DNA of 64,000 bases from Canna indica (GCA_034359265.1 CP136895.1:41372001-41436000); one strand, 5' to 3'. Positions 1 to 12,834 are shown, counted from the first letter of the stretch. A program made the numbers and translations. The notes: generated by a model not told the origin, from the sequence alone.

Positions 1-1960
1 GGTACTAAAAGTTTCATGCTCTCTTGTAGGGGGAGTTACCACACAAGGGTAAAGAGAAATGGAATGTTGAAGTTGACCTTGGATCCAAACGAGAAATCTC
101 TAAGAGATTGCAACTTCAAGCCATCATGATGCCATAGGGATGGAAATTGACATCAAATACCTTGGTATCATCTCCTATTCCCTGTTGCTTAAATTATAGT
201 TGGAGTTTTGATATATGCTTAATATTAGTAGATTTTCCGCTCTCAATAAGTTTCAAAAATGTTTTTGATTTTTGATTTCCGATCTCTTCGGAGACCTATG
301 TGGCCTATAACGGGCCTAAGCGACCTTGCGATTCTAAATCGTAGGCTAATTATGGCTGTTCGATTTTCAACCAATAGGAAGGGTTGGAGATCATGTTTAT
401 ATTTCATTTGTGATATCTTTAAATTTGTTTTGGTTTCACCTGATTTCATTTAAAATGGATTTCAAACTATTTAGCAAAGTGAACTTTGATAATAATACTT
501 GATGCTTCTCTTTGATTTTTGCTTTGGTTAGCTTTTTAAGTAGCTATATTCTCCCTAAAATATTAGCATATCTTACTTGCAAGTTATGAGTATTTTAGGA
601 AGGCTAATAATTTGGAGGAAAATGATAAGTTTGGCAAGTTATCATGAATAAGGTATAACTTCGATTCCTTTAAAATCTTAGTGTTATACCTCAATGTTTA
701 AGCTTAAATTATGTCTCTATACTTATGATTAGAATTGCATGTTAAAACCCTTGAATTCTCATGAGTAGGCAAAATTTTAGTACTTAGGCAAATTTCATTG
801 AATGCAACTTGCTCTAGGTTGATATTCATTATTAGAGACATTATTTTAAGTTCATTTTAATATCATGATAACTTATTTAAAATGAATCTCTACTATCTAG
901 CATAGGTTAAGACTTTTAAATGAAACCTTGCATTGAACCTTTGCTATTTAGTAAGTTAGCTTGTTAGTTGGTATATGATTTCATTGTGAAACTAATGAAG
1001 CCTACTTGCAAGTTGAGAAAGTGGTAAATTTCGAAGACTAAAGAAAATATAGGAAAACCATGCCACTAGATTTCAGTTATCTTTATAAAAATGTAGAAAA
1101 ATTATTTTTAACTGATTCTTGAAACTTCATATTCCTTGAAAAATCTAGTTTGTCCAGTTAAGGTTTCAAAAATTTTCGTCAAGAATATGCTTTTATATGG
1201 ATTAAAAAGTTTAATTTTTGTAAACTTGAAGTATACTTTGACCTAAGTCAACAAAGTGACTTAGAAACCTCCTTTTAAGCCCAAACTTGATTGACATACT
1301 TAGATTCACTCATGTTAGATGTCTATGTGCCTAAGTTTGAGAAAACATGAGTAGATAACAAAATTTGATACTTAGCCATTTTCATGTTTTCATGCCTATT
1401 TCGAATGAAACCGTGCTAAGTTCATATTTTGATCAAATAACATTATTTTCATTTCAAACTTGATCAAATGATTATATCTTGATACTTGGAAAGTTTGAGT
1501 GAAAACTAAAATTTTTGAAAAATAGCTAATATTTACGAAAATGCCACTAAAGTATCTCTCTTCTCAAAATTACTCATCTTTTTCGGATACTTTGGATTTT
1601 TGAATTTTCAAATGAGACTTCAAGTATGATAATTTTAATTCATTTTTGGTATCGTTCTAATATTTGAGAGAGAAAAATCATTTCTAAAATGATTTTTGAC
1701 TCCTTGACCGATACTTGGAATATAGATACTTGAGTTAGTACATGATTCATAGTTTTGGGTTTTGACTATCGTTTCATGATATCATGTATTACTTAGTCTC
1801 TCATTCGATATGTTGTTGTCGTCCCTTTAGTTGGTTGACTTCATTTTCAAGTCCCAACTTTGACCATAGTTCACTTTTCTAGCCCTTTTTGATTGACGTC
1901 AAAAGCGGGAGAAAAATATAGGTAAAAGGAAATAAAATATAGCAAAACCATGCATATAGA

Positions 1961-2066
1961 TAGGGGGAGTTCTATTATAGGGGGAGAAATCCCATGTTTG
2001 ATATCCTTTATGCTTAATTGTAGATATTTTCTTAAGGATGTTTGTCATCATCAAAAAAGGGGAGAT
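1961..2066 (+). promoter_or_regulatory. multiple polypurine tracts before the LTR
   Basis: AGGGGGAG occurs at 1962-1969 and 1979-1986, and an A-rich tract ending GGGGAGAT at about 2053-2066 abuts the LTR start. The last one is the expected plus-strand primer site. Serial upstream copies are a known Sirevirus trait. Confidence 0.75.
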
Positions 2067-2645
2067 TGTTGGCCTAAGATTTTCTACCTTCGCCTTAATC
2101 TCGATTTTAATAATAACAAACATGGAACTAATGTTTCATTGAGAAATACTTTCAGGTACCAAGTTGGTTACCGTTCAACGTCCCTGACCAAAAAAATGGA
2201 GAAATTGGCAATGACGCTAGTTGATGCTCGGGATTCTTCGGGAAGCTGAAGTTTAGGTTTAGGGTGTCTAGCATGTATTGTAAATCCTCATGATGATGCA
2301 AAGAATCCAAAATACCAAACCCGAACCCCAAATGATGAAAAACCGAAATATCAAAAATGGCCCTAAAATTTACTAAACCTAGGGAGCTCCTTGGAGAACT
2401 GTATAACCTAGACATTTTCTTGGCACCAAAAATGTCGATAATTGATCCTTAGGTAAAAACTAGATAACGAGATATTTTTAAGGATTTTTTTTGGGAGCCT
2501 TTTGCCTACCCATATTTTATTTGAACCGGAAGATTATAAAATTTCCATTTTTCGAAAATTTGCACTAGACCCCAAAAGTTAGATTTTGAATCTTAAGGAT
2601 TTTGATTTTTTAGATATTTTTATTGAATCCAAATGAGGGGTAATC

Positions 2646-2704
2646 CTTATATAACATTTATTAACTTTAAGTTAATAACTTAAAGTTAATAAATATTATA
2701 TAAG
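2646..2704. repeat. 59-bp near-perfect palindrome in the LTR
   Basis: Two 29-nt arms (2646-2674 and 2676-2704), beginning CTTATATAACATTTATTAAC and ending in TTATATAAG, are reverse complements with one mismatch and a 1-nt spacer. Shorter versions sit at the same place in the other three F2 LTRs (30138-30195, 45262-45310, 50871-50913). Confidence 0.9.
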
Positions 2705-2763
2705 TAGACTTAGCAAAGACGGAACCCAGAAACAAGCAAACAAGCCAAACCAAGTAGTCTGCC

Positions 2764-2930
2764 CAGGTTCGGTCGATCGACTAGTCTATCGGCATAAGGA
2801 GAAGGCATTTCGGGTGACTTACCAACCGATGCCTAGAATGGGAAAAATGCCTTTGGTCGCTCGGCGGTCGCTCAGTCGGTCGACCAATGATTGATCGACA
2901 AGTGATCGGGCGTCGGCAATGGGCAGAAAA
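2764..2930. repeat. cluster of GTCGAC/CGATCG palindromes upstream of the LTR TATA box
   Basis: The stretch is dense in CGGTCGATCGAC, GGTCGACC and GGTCGCTC words shortly before TATAAATA at 2964. Equivalent clusters lie at about 18735-18930, 23270-23490, 29830-30060, 44975-45190 and 50985-51125, each upstream of that LTR's own TATA box in its reading direction. Confidence 0.8.
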
Positions 2931-3522
2931 ATGCCCGTTGACGAGCCTTGAGTGTTGGGGGGTTATAAATACCCATCCCAAACTCATTCCAAGCCTAATA
3001 TTGATGCTTCCAAGCGTCAAAGAGTTATCCTAAGCATCTCTACAAGCTTTCATTGAGCCATCCTTGCAAAAACTCTTGTTTGGATCTCCACTTGTTGATT
3101 TAGCCTTCAAACATCATAGATACATCTTCTCAAGGCATCAAGAGGACTAGCGAGTTTTTTTGGAGCTAAGTACTTGTTGTTTGATTTATTGCTCCGATTG
3201 TTATTCTATCTTGTTGTCTATTTTGATTGTATATCAAGTGTCTAAACCTACGTTGCTAGTTTTGATTGAGTTGGTGGTTGCCTTGGTGTTAAGGCTTAAA
3301 TCCACCATTGTAAACCTAGGTTGCTAGGATTAGTTGAGTTGTCCTTAGGTTGAGGTGGGAGAGTGCTCTCGGTAGGAAGGCGGGATACTTCCGGGTGTGG
3401 AAGTGCCTTCGGTTTGAGAGTGAAGACATTCCGATGTAAAGTCCTCATTGTAAGAAAACTAATTAATCTAGTTAAACTAGTTTGGAAATCCTAAGCGGGT
3501 TGCTTAGGTAGTGGAGTGGGGT

Positions 3523-4925
3523 ATGCCATGCAAGGACATCCACGACCTCCCTAATTATGAGGGATATGACATTACATATTTGACATCTTCGGGTTCAGCC
3601 TCGACCCATTCCAAGTAATTTTCCTGCGAGATTACCAAGTGGCGTCATTACCTCCACCTGCAATAAATACAAACACGCACGCCATAGGTAACCTAAGTTC
3701 CAATTTCATTACCTCCACCTCGAATACCTACTGACTTGAGCTTCAGAGTGACTTTTGCATGTCCCCGCCTCCGTCCCTAGCCAGAGTTGCACTTGACCAA
3801 GAGAGACACCAAACTGGACCAGACTACTTCGATCCTCAGGGCAAAACACCTTTTGATTGATGATCTACCGCTTTGGTGTATTCCCTACATGGCTTGCAGA
3901 ATCGTGTGTCGTGCACTGCTAGGCACAATGAAACTTTCATGGAGGTAGGTGAGCAACCAACAAGGAATCGATTACTCCTAGTAAGAGGAGAGAATGACCT
4001 ATGTGCTCCCGCAAGTGTCAATTGGAGAATCTCTGGCTAGAGTGGACATGAAAATCAGAAAAGGGTTTCTCATTGTTCATAATTGAGACGACAACATGAG
4101 AGAGTGAAATACATATGAATCGGTATTAGAGTTTGACACGACTTATGTACCCTAGCCGTATTCAGGACATTGTAACTGATGCATTTAGTTGTACGGTAAC
4201 TAATCACCAAAGGGCAATAGATCCCTGCAAATCGAACCTCACACTATCCGGGTAGTCATGATATGTTGCTAGACATCAATCTTGACTTGTGAGTGGAGTC
4301 TCGCATGACCGCACTAAAGGTGTTTAGTGGTGGCTCATGGAAATTTGAATAGAAGGTGTTATATTGAATTCAACTCTCTGCTATGCACGACTCACTACTG
4401 GCTTAGTGTGGGGCATAATGGGTCACACATAAACAGACTTCCCTCGTAATAGGGTTTATGGGATAAAGCTCGAACGCAACAATTAATGTTTACTAGCATG
4501 AACAGGCCGCGATACGATCATAGTTCTCGTGCACGAACAAAATCGAGAAATGATTTCCCATTCGAACAAATTAAAAGTTATCCAGGAAGGAATTCCTCGG
4601 AACCCTAATTTATAGGGTACGACACACGTTAAGTTTAAACTAGCCCCTAGTCCAGTTCAAGTGTTGAACCTAACCGAACTCATGGCCCGATTCAAGGAGT
4701 GAATTGGCCCATGGTTGAAGGAGAATCTCTGCCGGATTTTTCCATCACCGAAAATCCCTACCGTGTTTGATCTTTGTGAAAGGAATATTGCCCTTGAGCC
4801 AATCACATGTCGATGTGTTTAGGGATTATTCAATGGTAATAAACAAATAAGGCATCTTTTCATTATATGTTGCATCTTTGTTTTATTAAGAAAACTATAA
4901 TGAACCCCGAGAACATGGGCAAAAG
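3523..4925. repeat. noncoding dispersed repeat, left piece (element Z)
   Basis: There is no credible coding. From about 3830 to 4700 it is similar by eye to about 16490-17350 (shared words such as 'gagcaaccaacaaggaatcg' and 'tctctggctagagtgga'). The two copies may be LTRs or internal repeats of one large noncoding retroelement. Bases 3523-3830 look like another retroelement remnant I could not place. The Gypsy array at 4926 is inserted here, and the older repeat appears to resume at 16146. Confidence 0.55.
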
Positions 4926-5557
4926 TGTCACACCCCAAATCTGGTATGTCTGGCCAGGGTACGCCACATACCCCGAAGCCTAACCCAACTCAAACATAAC
5001 ACAACCACAATAACCTAAACAGTGAATATATATAAATTTTTAAAATAATAGACATGACATACTGAACTAAACCAAACCAAAGGCTAAAATGGAATACTCT
5101 GGTGGTACAGGTGGGGTCTGCTACTGTGCCAGCTCCCGCTCTCTACAAAGCTCCTCTCGCTACCTATGAAACTCCTCTCATTCTCTACAGAATTCATCTC
5201 GTTCCCTGCGAAGCTCCTCAGTCAGCTCTGTCACATGGGTCTCTAGTAGTGCAACCTTGGGATCTTGTACTATCTCATCCTGAGCCACCTGTATGGTAGA
5301 ACGGCCTCGGCCTCACCTACCAACGGAGTTACTTCTGCTTCCACTCATCACGGCATCATCATATGTCTTCATTTCTATTAATAAGAAACAAGTACTACAC
5401 AATGTAACATAAGCACAACCAACTTAAATCAAAATACGTACCGCCGCAGGTGGGCAGGTTCAATGCCCATGACGAGGACATACCATATGTGAACACGTTA
5501 TCAATGCCCCCATACGATACCCACTATCCTATTGTCGTACCCACTCTAATACCACAT
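4926..5557 (-). repeat. LTR fragment joined to a gag-leader fragment
   Basis: Bases 4926-5096 match the start (in + coordinates) of the LTRs at 5558 and 12835. At about 5097 this jumps directly to sequence matching 12345-12834, the Gag start and untranslated leader of the same family. It is therefore the remains of a second internal region abutting the LTR at 5558, with most of an element deleted between. Confidence 0.75.
5543..5554 (-). promoter_or_regulatory. decayed primer-binding site
   Basis: The reverse complement reads TGGTATTAGAGT, against TGGTATCAGAGC expected for initiator-tRNA-Met priming (two changes). It lies 3 bp from the LTR boundary at 5558. It shows that this LTR served, or was copied from, a 5' LTR of an element extending leftward. 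Confidence 0.6.
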
Positions 5558-6605
5558 TGTCATAACCCAAATGGGGTATGACCAGCCAGTGTACGCCACG
5601 TACTTCGAAGTCTAACCTAACTCAAACACAACACAACCACAACAACCTGAACAGTGAATATATATAAATTTATAAAAGAATAGACATGACATACTAAACC
5701 AAACCAAACCAAAGGCTAAAAAGGAATACTCTGAACAAGTTATTTAAAAGAGTTCAAATAGATAATCAAACTTCTAAGATAAAGAAAATGCATAAACAAT
5801 GACCCGAGTCCACATGACTCAACAACTCAAAAGAAACCAAAAAGGACTCAAGTATCCCCTCGACCACAACATATCACGAGACTCACTGTCCATCCGCCAC
5901 CAACCGCGCTACTATGCCTAGGTACCTCTCTGATCTCGCTCAAATGCTAAAAAACATCAAAAAATGAGGGGTAAGTCCACTAGGACTTAGTGAGCATATC
6001 AGTCCTCAATTCACCAAGTTAATCATCAAGTATAAACAATAAATAACAGCAATAAAGCATAAGTAACAATGATAAAGATAATCATTAGTAATCATCCACT
6101 ACTCTATGCATGATATAGCATCCATCAACAATATATAGATATCCACAATAATCACAGTAGGTTAAACGCAACATCTCAATCACATGCATGATCACCGGAC
6201 CCGTCGGTCCCACATAGCCACATAGGGTAGGTAGATAGTATGGCCGTTGAACTACCACCCAACTCAATGCTGTCTTCTTGGGGCATGCCCTCCCCTCTCC
6301 GACACTAGCTCTTCCGATCCATCTTGTTGGGGCATACGTTCCCCTCACCGGTCGGGTCTACAAACTGTCTCTTTGGGGTATGATCTCCCCTCACCAGCCG
6401 GACTTCCGGAATAAGGCCAACGTTGTATCTTTGGGGCATACCCTCCCCTCACCAGCGAGGCTTCCCGGAAATACAACAAGGACATCACAACATCACACAA
6501 ACGGGTATATAAGAATAAAATAAGATGTGCTAAAAATAGCTAAATAAGGGTATGTCTAGGGCATAACTCAACCTTCCTCCACCTCCTCCTACCATACATC
6601 ACAAC

Positions 6606-6638
<33 letters not shown>

Positions 6639-7880
6639 GGAAATAGTGCTCACAAATCATTATTTCACAGCGTAAATAAACAATCATCAAATAGGATATA
6701 GGACACCCAATCATCGTAAGAAAAAGAAACATGTATAACATGAAAATAATGCGACATCGCTTAACTACCCTATGTAGTTTAAACCCGACCTAGCAACCCT
6801 AGCCATGAACCCTAGGGCCGACCTACCTCCTCTGCCCGAGTGCCCCAGGGGCAAAGAGGGTTCGGCCCCCTTGGGTTCCCTCAGGGCCGGCACACCCGAG
6901 TGTGTTCCTAGGGTTGTAGTGTCTCTAGGTGTCTCTAGGGTCCTTAATTCTCTATTTGTTTGTCTCTATAATTACCTAATGTGTAGAAGTAATCCAAGGT
7001 ACCCTCAAGTATGTTCCTTAGGTGTAAAAATCATATTTTTATTTTCCAAAAATTTGCCCCTAGGTGGCTGGCCACCCTAGGGCTCTTAAAGAGCCCTGAA
7101 AGGGGGTGACACACCCTAAACCCTACCCTAAAACTACCTCCTTCAACGAGATACAAATCAAGATGCAAGAATCTTTGGCAACCACCATCAAGATTCAAGA
7201 ATTCCTCAAGAAATCTCAAAGATGATGGGGCGAGACAGTAAGAAGAGGGGTGGCGATTCGCCTAAAATTCGATCCGAGAATAACACGACGACAACGAGTA
7301 AAACAAGTCAAAAATCATCGACAACCCCGTGACATAAGGGCGGCGGCAAGATTCAAGAAACCAGGGAAAACAGGTTAAATCCACTCACCTCTTTGGAGAA
7401 AATGGAAAGGAAGAAGACGTGTAGGATCTTCTTTCAATTGATGCCGACGAACTCGCAGATTCTGACTCTGAATCGGCTCCTCCTCCTCTCGGCGGTACCT
7501 CTCTCTCTCTTCCTCTCTCCTCCTCGGGTGGCGTGAAGCTCAACCTGTAGCCGTGCACCACTTGGGGTCTTTTATGGGCCCTGGTTGGGTCCAAATGACC
7601 AAAATGACCCTACTTAAGTTATCCAACTTAAACAGGTCATATCTAACCCGTTCTAACTCCGATTCGAGTTCTGATTGAACCGCTAAATTTGTCTCGAGAC
7701 CCTCTATCATCCTAGCATGCTAAATCAAAGAGATATGGCAAATAAAATTTTCTCTATATTTGTTTATATTAAATGCTTACCCGGGTCTAATCCCGAAGCA
7801 TTTAGTCAATCCGCACTAACTCGGCCCCACAGTCCCCTACTAAAGAATAAAATATTATTATTAAGATTTTGGGCATTACA
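5558..7880 (-). repeat. full-length Gypsy LTR (2323 bp)
   Basis: In + coordinates it runs from TGTCATAACCC to GGGCATTACA. It contains a CA dinucleotide run at 6606-6632, near-repeats of 'ggggcatac(g/c)ttcccctcacc' type words at 6280-6470, and a TC-rich stretch near 7500. On - it begins TGTAATGCCC directly after the polypurine tract at 7881-7896. It acts as the 3' LTR of the internal region to its right and abuts a PBS-like site on its left, so it is shared by two internal regions. Confidence 0.8.
6606..6632. repeat. (CA)n microsatellite
   Basis: About 13 CA units inside the Gypsy LTR. The reverse complement, a TG run, sits at about 14235-14252 in the inverted LTR part. Confidence 0.95.
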
Positions 7881-9110
7881 ATTTCCTCCCCCATAAAGAA
7901 AATTCATCCTCGAAATTTGAGATGAAGGAAAGAAACTCACCTCGGCATCAAGAAGGTACGGATACTTCTCTCTCATATCCTGCTCGACCTCCAAGTGGCC
8001 TCCTACCCGAGTGATGCTCCCAACAAACTTTCACCAAGGGGACCTCTTTGGACCTCTACATGTTGCTCCTCATAAGAGATGGTCAGATCAACCTCCACCG
8101 CAGCAACATCTAGAATATGGGACTCGTCCTGAACATACAGCTTAAGCATGGATGCATGAAAAATAGGATGCATCCGGTCCATGCTAGGCAGTAGAGTCAA
8201 CTCATAAGCAACTGTTCCTTTGCGCCGCAATATAGGGAAGGGCCCGATGTATGTGGGGCTCAATTTCTCTTTCTTTCCGAAGCGAACCACCCCTTTCATA
8301 GGGGACACTTTCAGGAAAACTAAATCTCCCTCAAACTCTACATCTCGAGCTTTCCCATATGCATACATTTTCTGACCACTCTAAGCTCCCAAAAGCCGCT
8401 CCTTGATCAATTTCACTTTCTCGACTACATCATGAACCAAATTCGGCCCCCATATTTGGGACTCGCCAGCCTTGAACCACCCTACTGGCGACCTGCATCT
8501 GCGCCCATACAAAGCCTCGAAAGGTGCCATCCTGATACTGCTCTGGTAGCTGTTATTATAAGCGAACTCCACCAAAGGTATGTGAATCTCCCAACCATCC
8601 TCCAAATCAAGCATGCACGCTCTCAGCATGTCCTCAAGTGTCTAAATGATCCTCTCTGACTGTTCGTCCGTTTGAGGATGAAAAGCAATACTGAACCGCA
8701 CCTGCGTCCCCAAAGCCTCCTGAAACGACTACAAGAACCGAGCGGTGAACTGAGTGCCCCGATCTGATATAATCATCATCTGAATCCCATGATATGCAAC
8801 AATTCGGTCCAGGAACATCCTCGCATACTGCTCGACAAAAAAAGAGGTCTTCAGCAGAATGAAGTAGGCTGGTTTGGTCAAGCGATCTACCACTACCCAA
8901 ATAGAGTCATTTCCTTTTCTTGACTTCGGTAAACCTGTAACAAAGTCCATAGTAATTTTCTCCCATTTCCATTCTGGCACTTTAAAGTTCTACAACAACC
9001 CAGCTGGTCTCAAGTGTTCGGCCTTTACCTGCTAGCAGACCAAACATTTAGACACGAACTCTGCCACCTCCATCTTCATTCCTTTCCACCAGTAGTGCTG
9101 CCTCATATCT
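7881..9110 (-). pseudogene. Gypsy integrase with chromodomain-like tail, broken (element G1)
   Basis: On - the integrase core shows the first Asp in MDFVTGLPKS (8980-8729), the second in ISDRGTQF, and the Glu segment QSERII with LEDMLRACMLDLED in the next fragments (8700-8381). The piece YNNSYQSSIRMAPFEALYGRRC and the segment 8368-8003 (KLSPTYIGPFPILRRKGTVAYEL) follow. Then comes an EEATWEVE-like tail typical of Tekay-type chromodomains, in a different frame (about 7990-7900). Stops and frameshifts separate the fragments. A polypurine tract (7881-7896) separates the tail from the LTR. Confidence 0.85.
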
Positions 9111-10640
9111 CAGTACATCTTTGTGGCCCCCGGATGCATAGTGTAAGTGCAATGGTGAGCCACCTCTAGTACCCACCTTCGAACCTCTGCCATATCTGGT
9201 ACTACAATTCTGTCCTTGAACCTCAGGACACCCTTTGAATCCAATCCATACCCGTTATTAGCATCTCCTCTACGAACTAGATTCATCGTCAGTGAGCAAA
9301 AAGCGTCCTCTGCTTGCGCCGCCGACAACATGTCCACTAAAGTAGACTACACCCGCAAATGCGCTACCAAGGCCCCGAAGTCTGACACTAATAGAACTGC
9401 TCTGCCATCTAAGCACACGGCAAGCTCCCACCCCAAAGGTCTCCTCCCTACACATTTGAACTAAATTGCTCATGGATTTCCTGCTCAGAGCATCTACCAA
9501 TACATTTTCCTTTCCTAGATGGTAGTGAATAGTGTAGTCGTAATCTTTCAACAGCTCAAGCCACCTTCGCTGCCTCAAGTTAAGGTCCTTTTGGGAAAGT
9601 AGGTACTGAAGGCTCTTGTGATATGTGAAAATGTCACATGCCACCCCATACAGATAACGATGTCATATCTTCAAGGCAAAGACTATGGCTGCTAGCTCCA
9701 TATCGTGAGTCGGGTAATTCTTCTCATGTGTTTTCAACTGCCTGGATGCGTATGCTATTACCCTATCGTGCTGCATCAGTACACACCCTAATCCGAACCC
9801 AAAAGCATCACAATAAACTGCAAATCCTCTTGATCCCAACAGTAGTGCTAGTAAAGGAGCGGTAGTCAAGCAGTCCTTCAGTTTCTGAAAGCTCTCCTCA
9901 CATTTGTCATCCTAGATAAACTTTACATTCTTCTGAGTTAGACACGTGAGCGGGGTGGCAATCTTGGAGAAATTTTCCATGAACTTTTTGTCGTAACCGG
10001 CCAATCCCAAGAAGCTACAGATATCGGTTATGTTGGTCAGCCTCTCCAATTTCTGAACTACCTTAATCTTTGCCAGACGGACTTTTACATCATCCCGAGA
10101 TACAATATGACCCAGGAATCCCACACGGGTCAACTAGAACTCACACTTTGGAAACTTTGGAAAGAGCTAATGTTGTCTAAGGGTTTCTAGAACTACCCTC
10201 AAATGCTCCATGTGCTCCGCCTCGCTCCTGGAATATACCAGAATGTCGTCAATTAATACTATGATGAATCTATCCAGGAAGTCCGTGAACACCCGATTCA
10301 GCACCTCTATGAAGGCTGTCGGGCATTAGTAAGCCCAAAGGACATGACCAGGAACTAATGTCCATACCGCATCCTGAAAGTAATCTTCTGAATGTCCTGA
10401 TCTATGATCCTTAACTGGTGATACCCTAACCTTAGATCAATCTTTAAGAACCACTGAGCCCCCTGCAACTGGTCGAATAAATCATCAATCCTGGGTATCG
10501 ATTCTTGTTCATCACCTTATTGAGTTGTCGGTAATCATTGCACATCCGCATGGATCCATCTTTCTTTTTCACGAACAACACTAGCACCCCCCAGGGTGAG
10601 ACACTTGGGCGAATGAACCCAATGTCAGATAGTTCCTACA
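9111..10640 (-). pseudogene. Gypsy reverse transcriptase-RNase H, broken (element G1)
   Basis: On - the palm begins near 10600 with [12 protein letters not shown] and YRQLNKV. The catalytic strand reads [12 protein letters not shown] (about 10275-10235), with both Asp kept. The connection follows at 10133-9912 (VGFLGHIVSRDDV, FLGLAGY) and RNase H at 9869-9270 ([48 protein letters not shown]). The RNase H word TDHKSL has become TYHKSL, losing an acidic residue. Several frameshifts and stops divide the region. It belongs with the integrase to its left and the gag to its right. Confidence 0.88.
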
Positions 10641-11199
10641 ACTGCACTTTAAGCTCCCATAGCTCAACGGGTGCCATTTGGCATGGGAGAATTGATATTG
10701 GCTTCACTCCTCACTGTAGCTCGATGCAGAACTCGGTCTCTCGCACTGGTGGTAGTCTCGGCAACTCCTCAGGGAACACATGGGGGAAATCCCTGACCAC
10801 TAGGGTACTCTCTATGTGCTGGCCGAGCCCTTATCGGTAACATCTACAGAAATAAAAGCCAAGAAAGACCGACATTCGCTCACCATCAGCTTGCGGGCCT
10901 GAAGAGCATAGACCGCCCTGATAGAGTCTCCTCTCCCATCGCCTTGAAAGGTAGAGGGCGGTATTCCTGGCTTGCAAAATGTGACCACCTTTATCTTGCA
11001 ATTGAGCGATGCACAATGGGCTGATAGTCAATCCATGCCCAGAATCACATCCAACTCTAAGGTCGGTAATATCATCAGCTCCACTTTCAGATCGTGCCCA
11101 CCTATGGAGATATCACAGTCCCTGAAGATCGTCTTAGCAATAACGGTACCGTTTGTAGGTGTAGACACTACTAAAGTTCAACCAGCCAACTTTTGTCCT

Positions 11200-12619
11200 T
11201 TTCCAATCTCAATGCCAACAACTCAGATGGAAAAGAATGCATAGCACCTGGATCAAACAATGCATAAACAGGCAATGTACTAATTGAAATGATACATGTC
11301 ACCACTTCATTGGATGCCTCCGTACCCTCGGGAGTCAATGCGAAGACTCAAGCAGGTAGCCTCCTTGGACCTGATTCTGAGTCCGCTACGCCACTAAAGT
11401 TGTCGACATAGGAGCTCTCCCTCTAGGTGGTACTATTGTGTGACCGCCCCCCGTAGGGCAGTTCTTCCTAAAGTGGCCTGGCTGGCTACACCCAAAAAGG
11501 TACTCGGTCCGTAGCAAGCTCCTCAATGGCCTCCTCACACACTTTAGCACCTTACCTCATTGCCCTCCTCGTACTGTGGTACTCTGAGTAGTTGTTGGTG
11601 GTCCCGTCCATGTATGCCCTCTAATATTCCCTATTCCTAGCTCTACGGGCGTGCTGTCCCGGTGCCAGTACCCTCAGACTAGGTACGCTTGTCCTCCTGA
11701 CGATGCTGCCTAAACTTTTTTCGGGCTGGTCCATCCTGTTGGTCGGTAGGTACCAATGCTTCCTTACGCATCGCCTCGTCCACCACCTTCACAAAGGCAG
11801 TGTCCTCAATGTAGTGTATCAGTCTGCCAATCTGTACCCTTAGACCCTCCCTGAACCACCTCACCAGGTCAGTCACCACTAGGGATGGGTGATAATAGGA
11901 CAATTGTGTGAACTTGACCTCGTATTCCGACACCGTCATGGTGCTCGTCTGGCGAAACTGCTCAAACTCTTCATCGGCCTCTCGCGTACATTCCTGGGTA
12001 GGTACATTTCGTTGATGGCAGTCCGGAATTCTCCCCACATAGGGGATGATGCATGAGTACCCCTGCGTGCTCTCCATGCATGGTGTCATTCCTTTGCTGG
12101 GCCTCTAAGTTGTAGCCTGACTATGTGCACCATCGCATCCAAGGAATACTCCAAAACCGAGCATACCTCTATGTAGTCATTTAGGAATGTTGTCACCTCG
12201 ACTGCCTGATCTGTACCAATAAATTTTGGTGGCCACAGCTTTACGAAGTCCACGTACAATGAGCTATGAACTACCGACTCTTGTCGGTCCTCCTCCACGT
12301 ATCCATATTGAACTGGCTCGACCGCCTTAATCACGATAGGTGCCACTGGTGGTACAGGTGGGGTCCATTGCTGCGCCAGCTCCCGCTCTTTGTGAAACTC
12401 CTCTCGCTCCCTACGGAACTCCTCTCGTTCTCTATAGAATTAGTCCTGTTCCCTGCAAATCTCCTCGCTCAGCTCTGTCACCTGGGTCTCTAGTAGTACA
12501 ACCCTGGGATCTCACACTGCCTCCTCCTGAGGCACCTGGCTGGTAGCACAGCCTCTGCCTCGGCTGCGACCCCAACCTAGGCCTCGCCTGCCAGCGGAGT
12601 TACTTCCGCTTCCACTCAT
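11200..12619 (-). pseudogene. Gypsy gag and protease, broken (element G1)
   Basis: On - an ATG at 12619 opens a Ser/Gly/Arg-rich start (MSGSGSNSAGRRGLGWGR), interrupted by stops. A retrotransposon Gag domain follows: FVKLWPPKFIGTDQAVEVTT and LQLRGPAKE (12346-12086), then FRQTSTMTVSEYEVKFTQLS and LRVQIGRLIHYIED (12089-11679). A decayed zinc-knuckle stretch lies near 11460-11500. A protease remnant, ALFDPGAMHSF, is readable near 11240-11275, with DPGA in place of the usual D(S/T)GA. Frames change between pieces, so no product is expected. Confidence 0.82.
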
Positions 12620-12819
12620 CACGTCATCATCAAATGCCTCCACTTCTATTAATAAGAAATAAGTACTACACAATGTAACATAAGCATAACTAACTTAAAT
12701 CAAAATACGTACCGCCGCATGTGAGCAGGTTCAGCTGTCGATCTCATGACTAGGACATACCATATGTGATTATGCTAGCAATGCCCCCATACGATACCCA
12801 CTATCATATTGTCGTACCC

Positions 12820-12831
12820 GCTCTGATACCA
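12820..12831 (-). promoter_or_regulatory. Gypsy primer-binding site
   Basis: The reverse complement is TGGTATCAGAGC, matching the 3' end of initiator tRNA-Met. It lies 3 bp from the LTR at 12835, which marks that LTR as the 5' LTR of the gag-pol region on its left. Confidence 0.85.
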
Positions 12832-12834
12832 TAT

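Larger units (their letters stand above)
1..3522 (+). mobile_element. 3' part of a Sirevirus-like gag-only Copia element (subfamily F2)
   Basis: The window opens inside an LTR retrotransposon read on +. Bases 1-30 match the last codons of the Gag that ends at 42709 on the other strand, with one extra stop (TAA for CAA). Bases 31-2052 are AT-rich noncoding internal DNA similar to the reverse complement of about 41650-42700, for example the segment at 260-450 versus 42280-42480. Polypurine tracts follow, and then an LTR starting TGTTGGCCTAAG at 2067. No integrase, reverse transcriptase or RNase H homology is seen between the Gag end and the LTR, so the element cannot mobilise itself. The LTR breaks off near 3522, where related LTRs continue. 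Its 5' half lies outside the window. Confidence 0.8.
2067..3522 (+). repeat. Copia-type LTR, truncated at its 3' end (F2)
   Basis: It starts TGTTGGCCTAAG directly after the polypurine tract. It aligns by eye with the LTRs at 29021-30761 and 44148-45886 (both reversed) and 50290-51970. The order is: a conserved 5' segment, a long AT palindrome (2646-2704), a cluster of GTCGAC/CGATCG palindromes (about 2764-2910), a TATA box (TATAAATA, 2964-2971), then a transcribed-looking region. Related LTRs go on past the words 'cttaggtagtggagt' to an end in ACCAACA; this copy switches to other sequence at about 3522. Confidence 0.85.
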
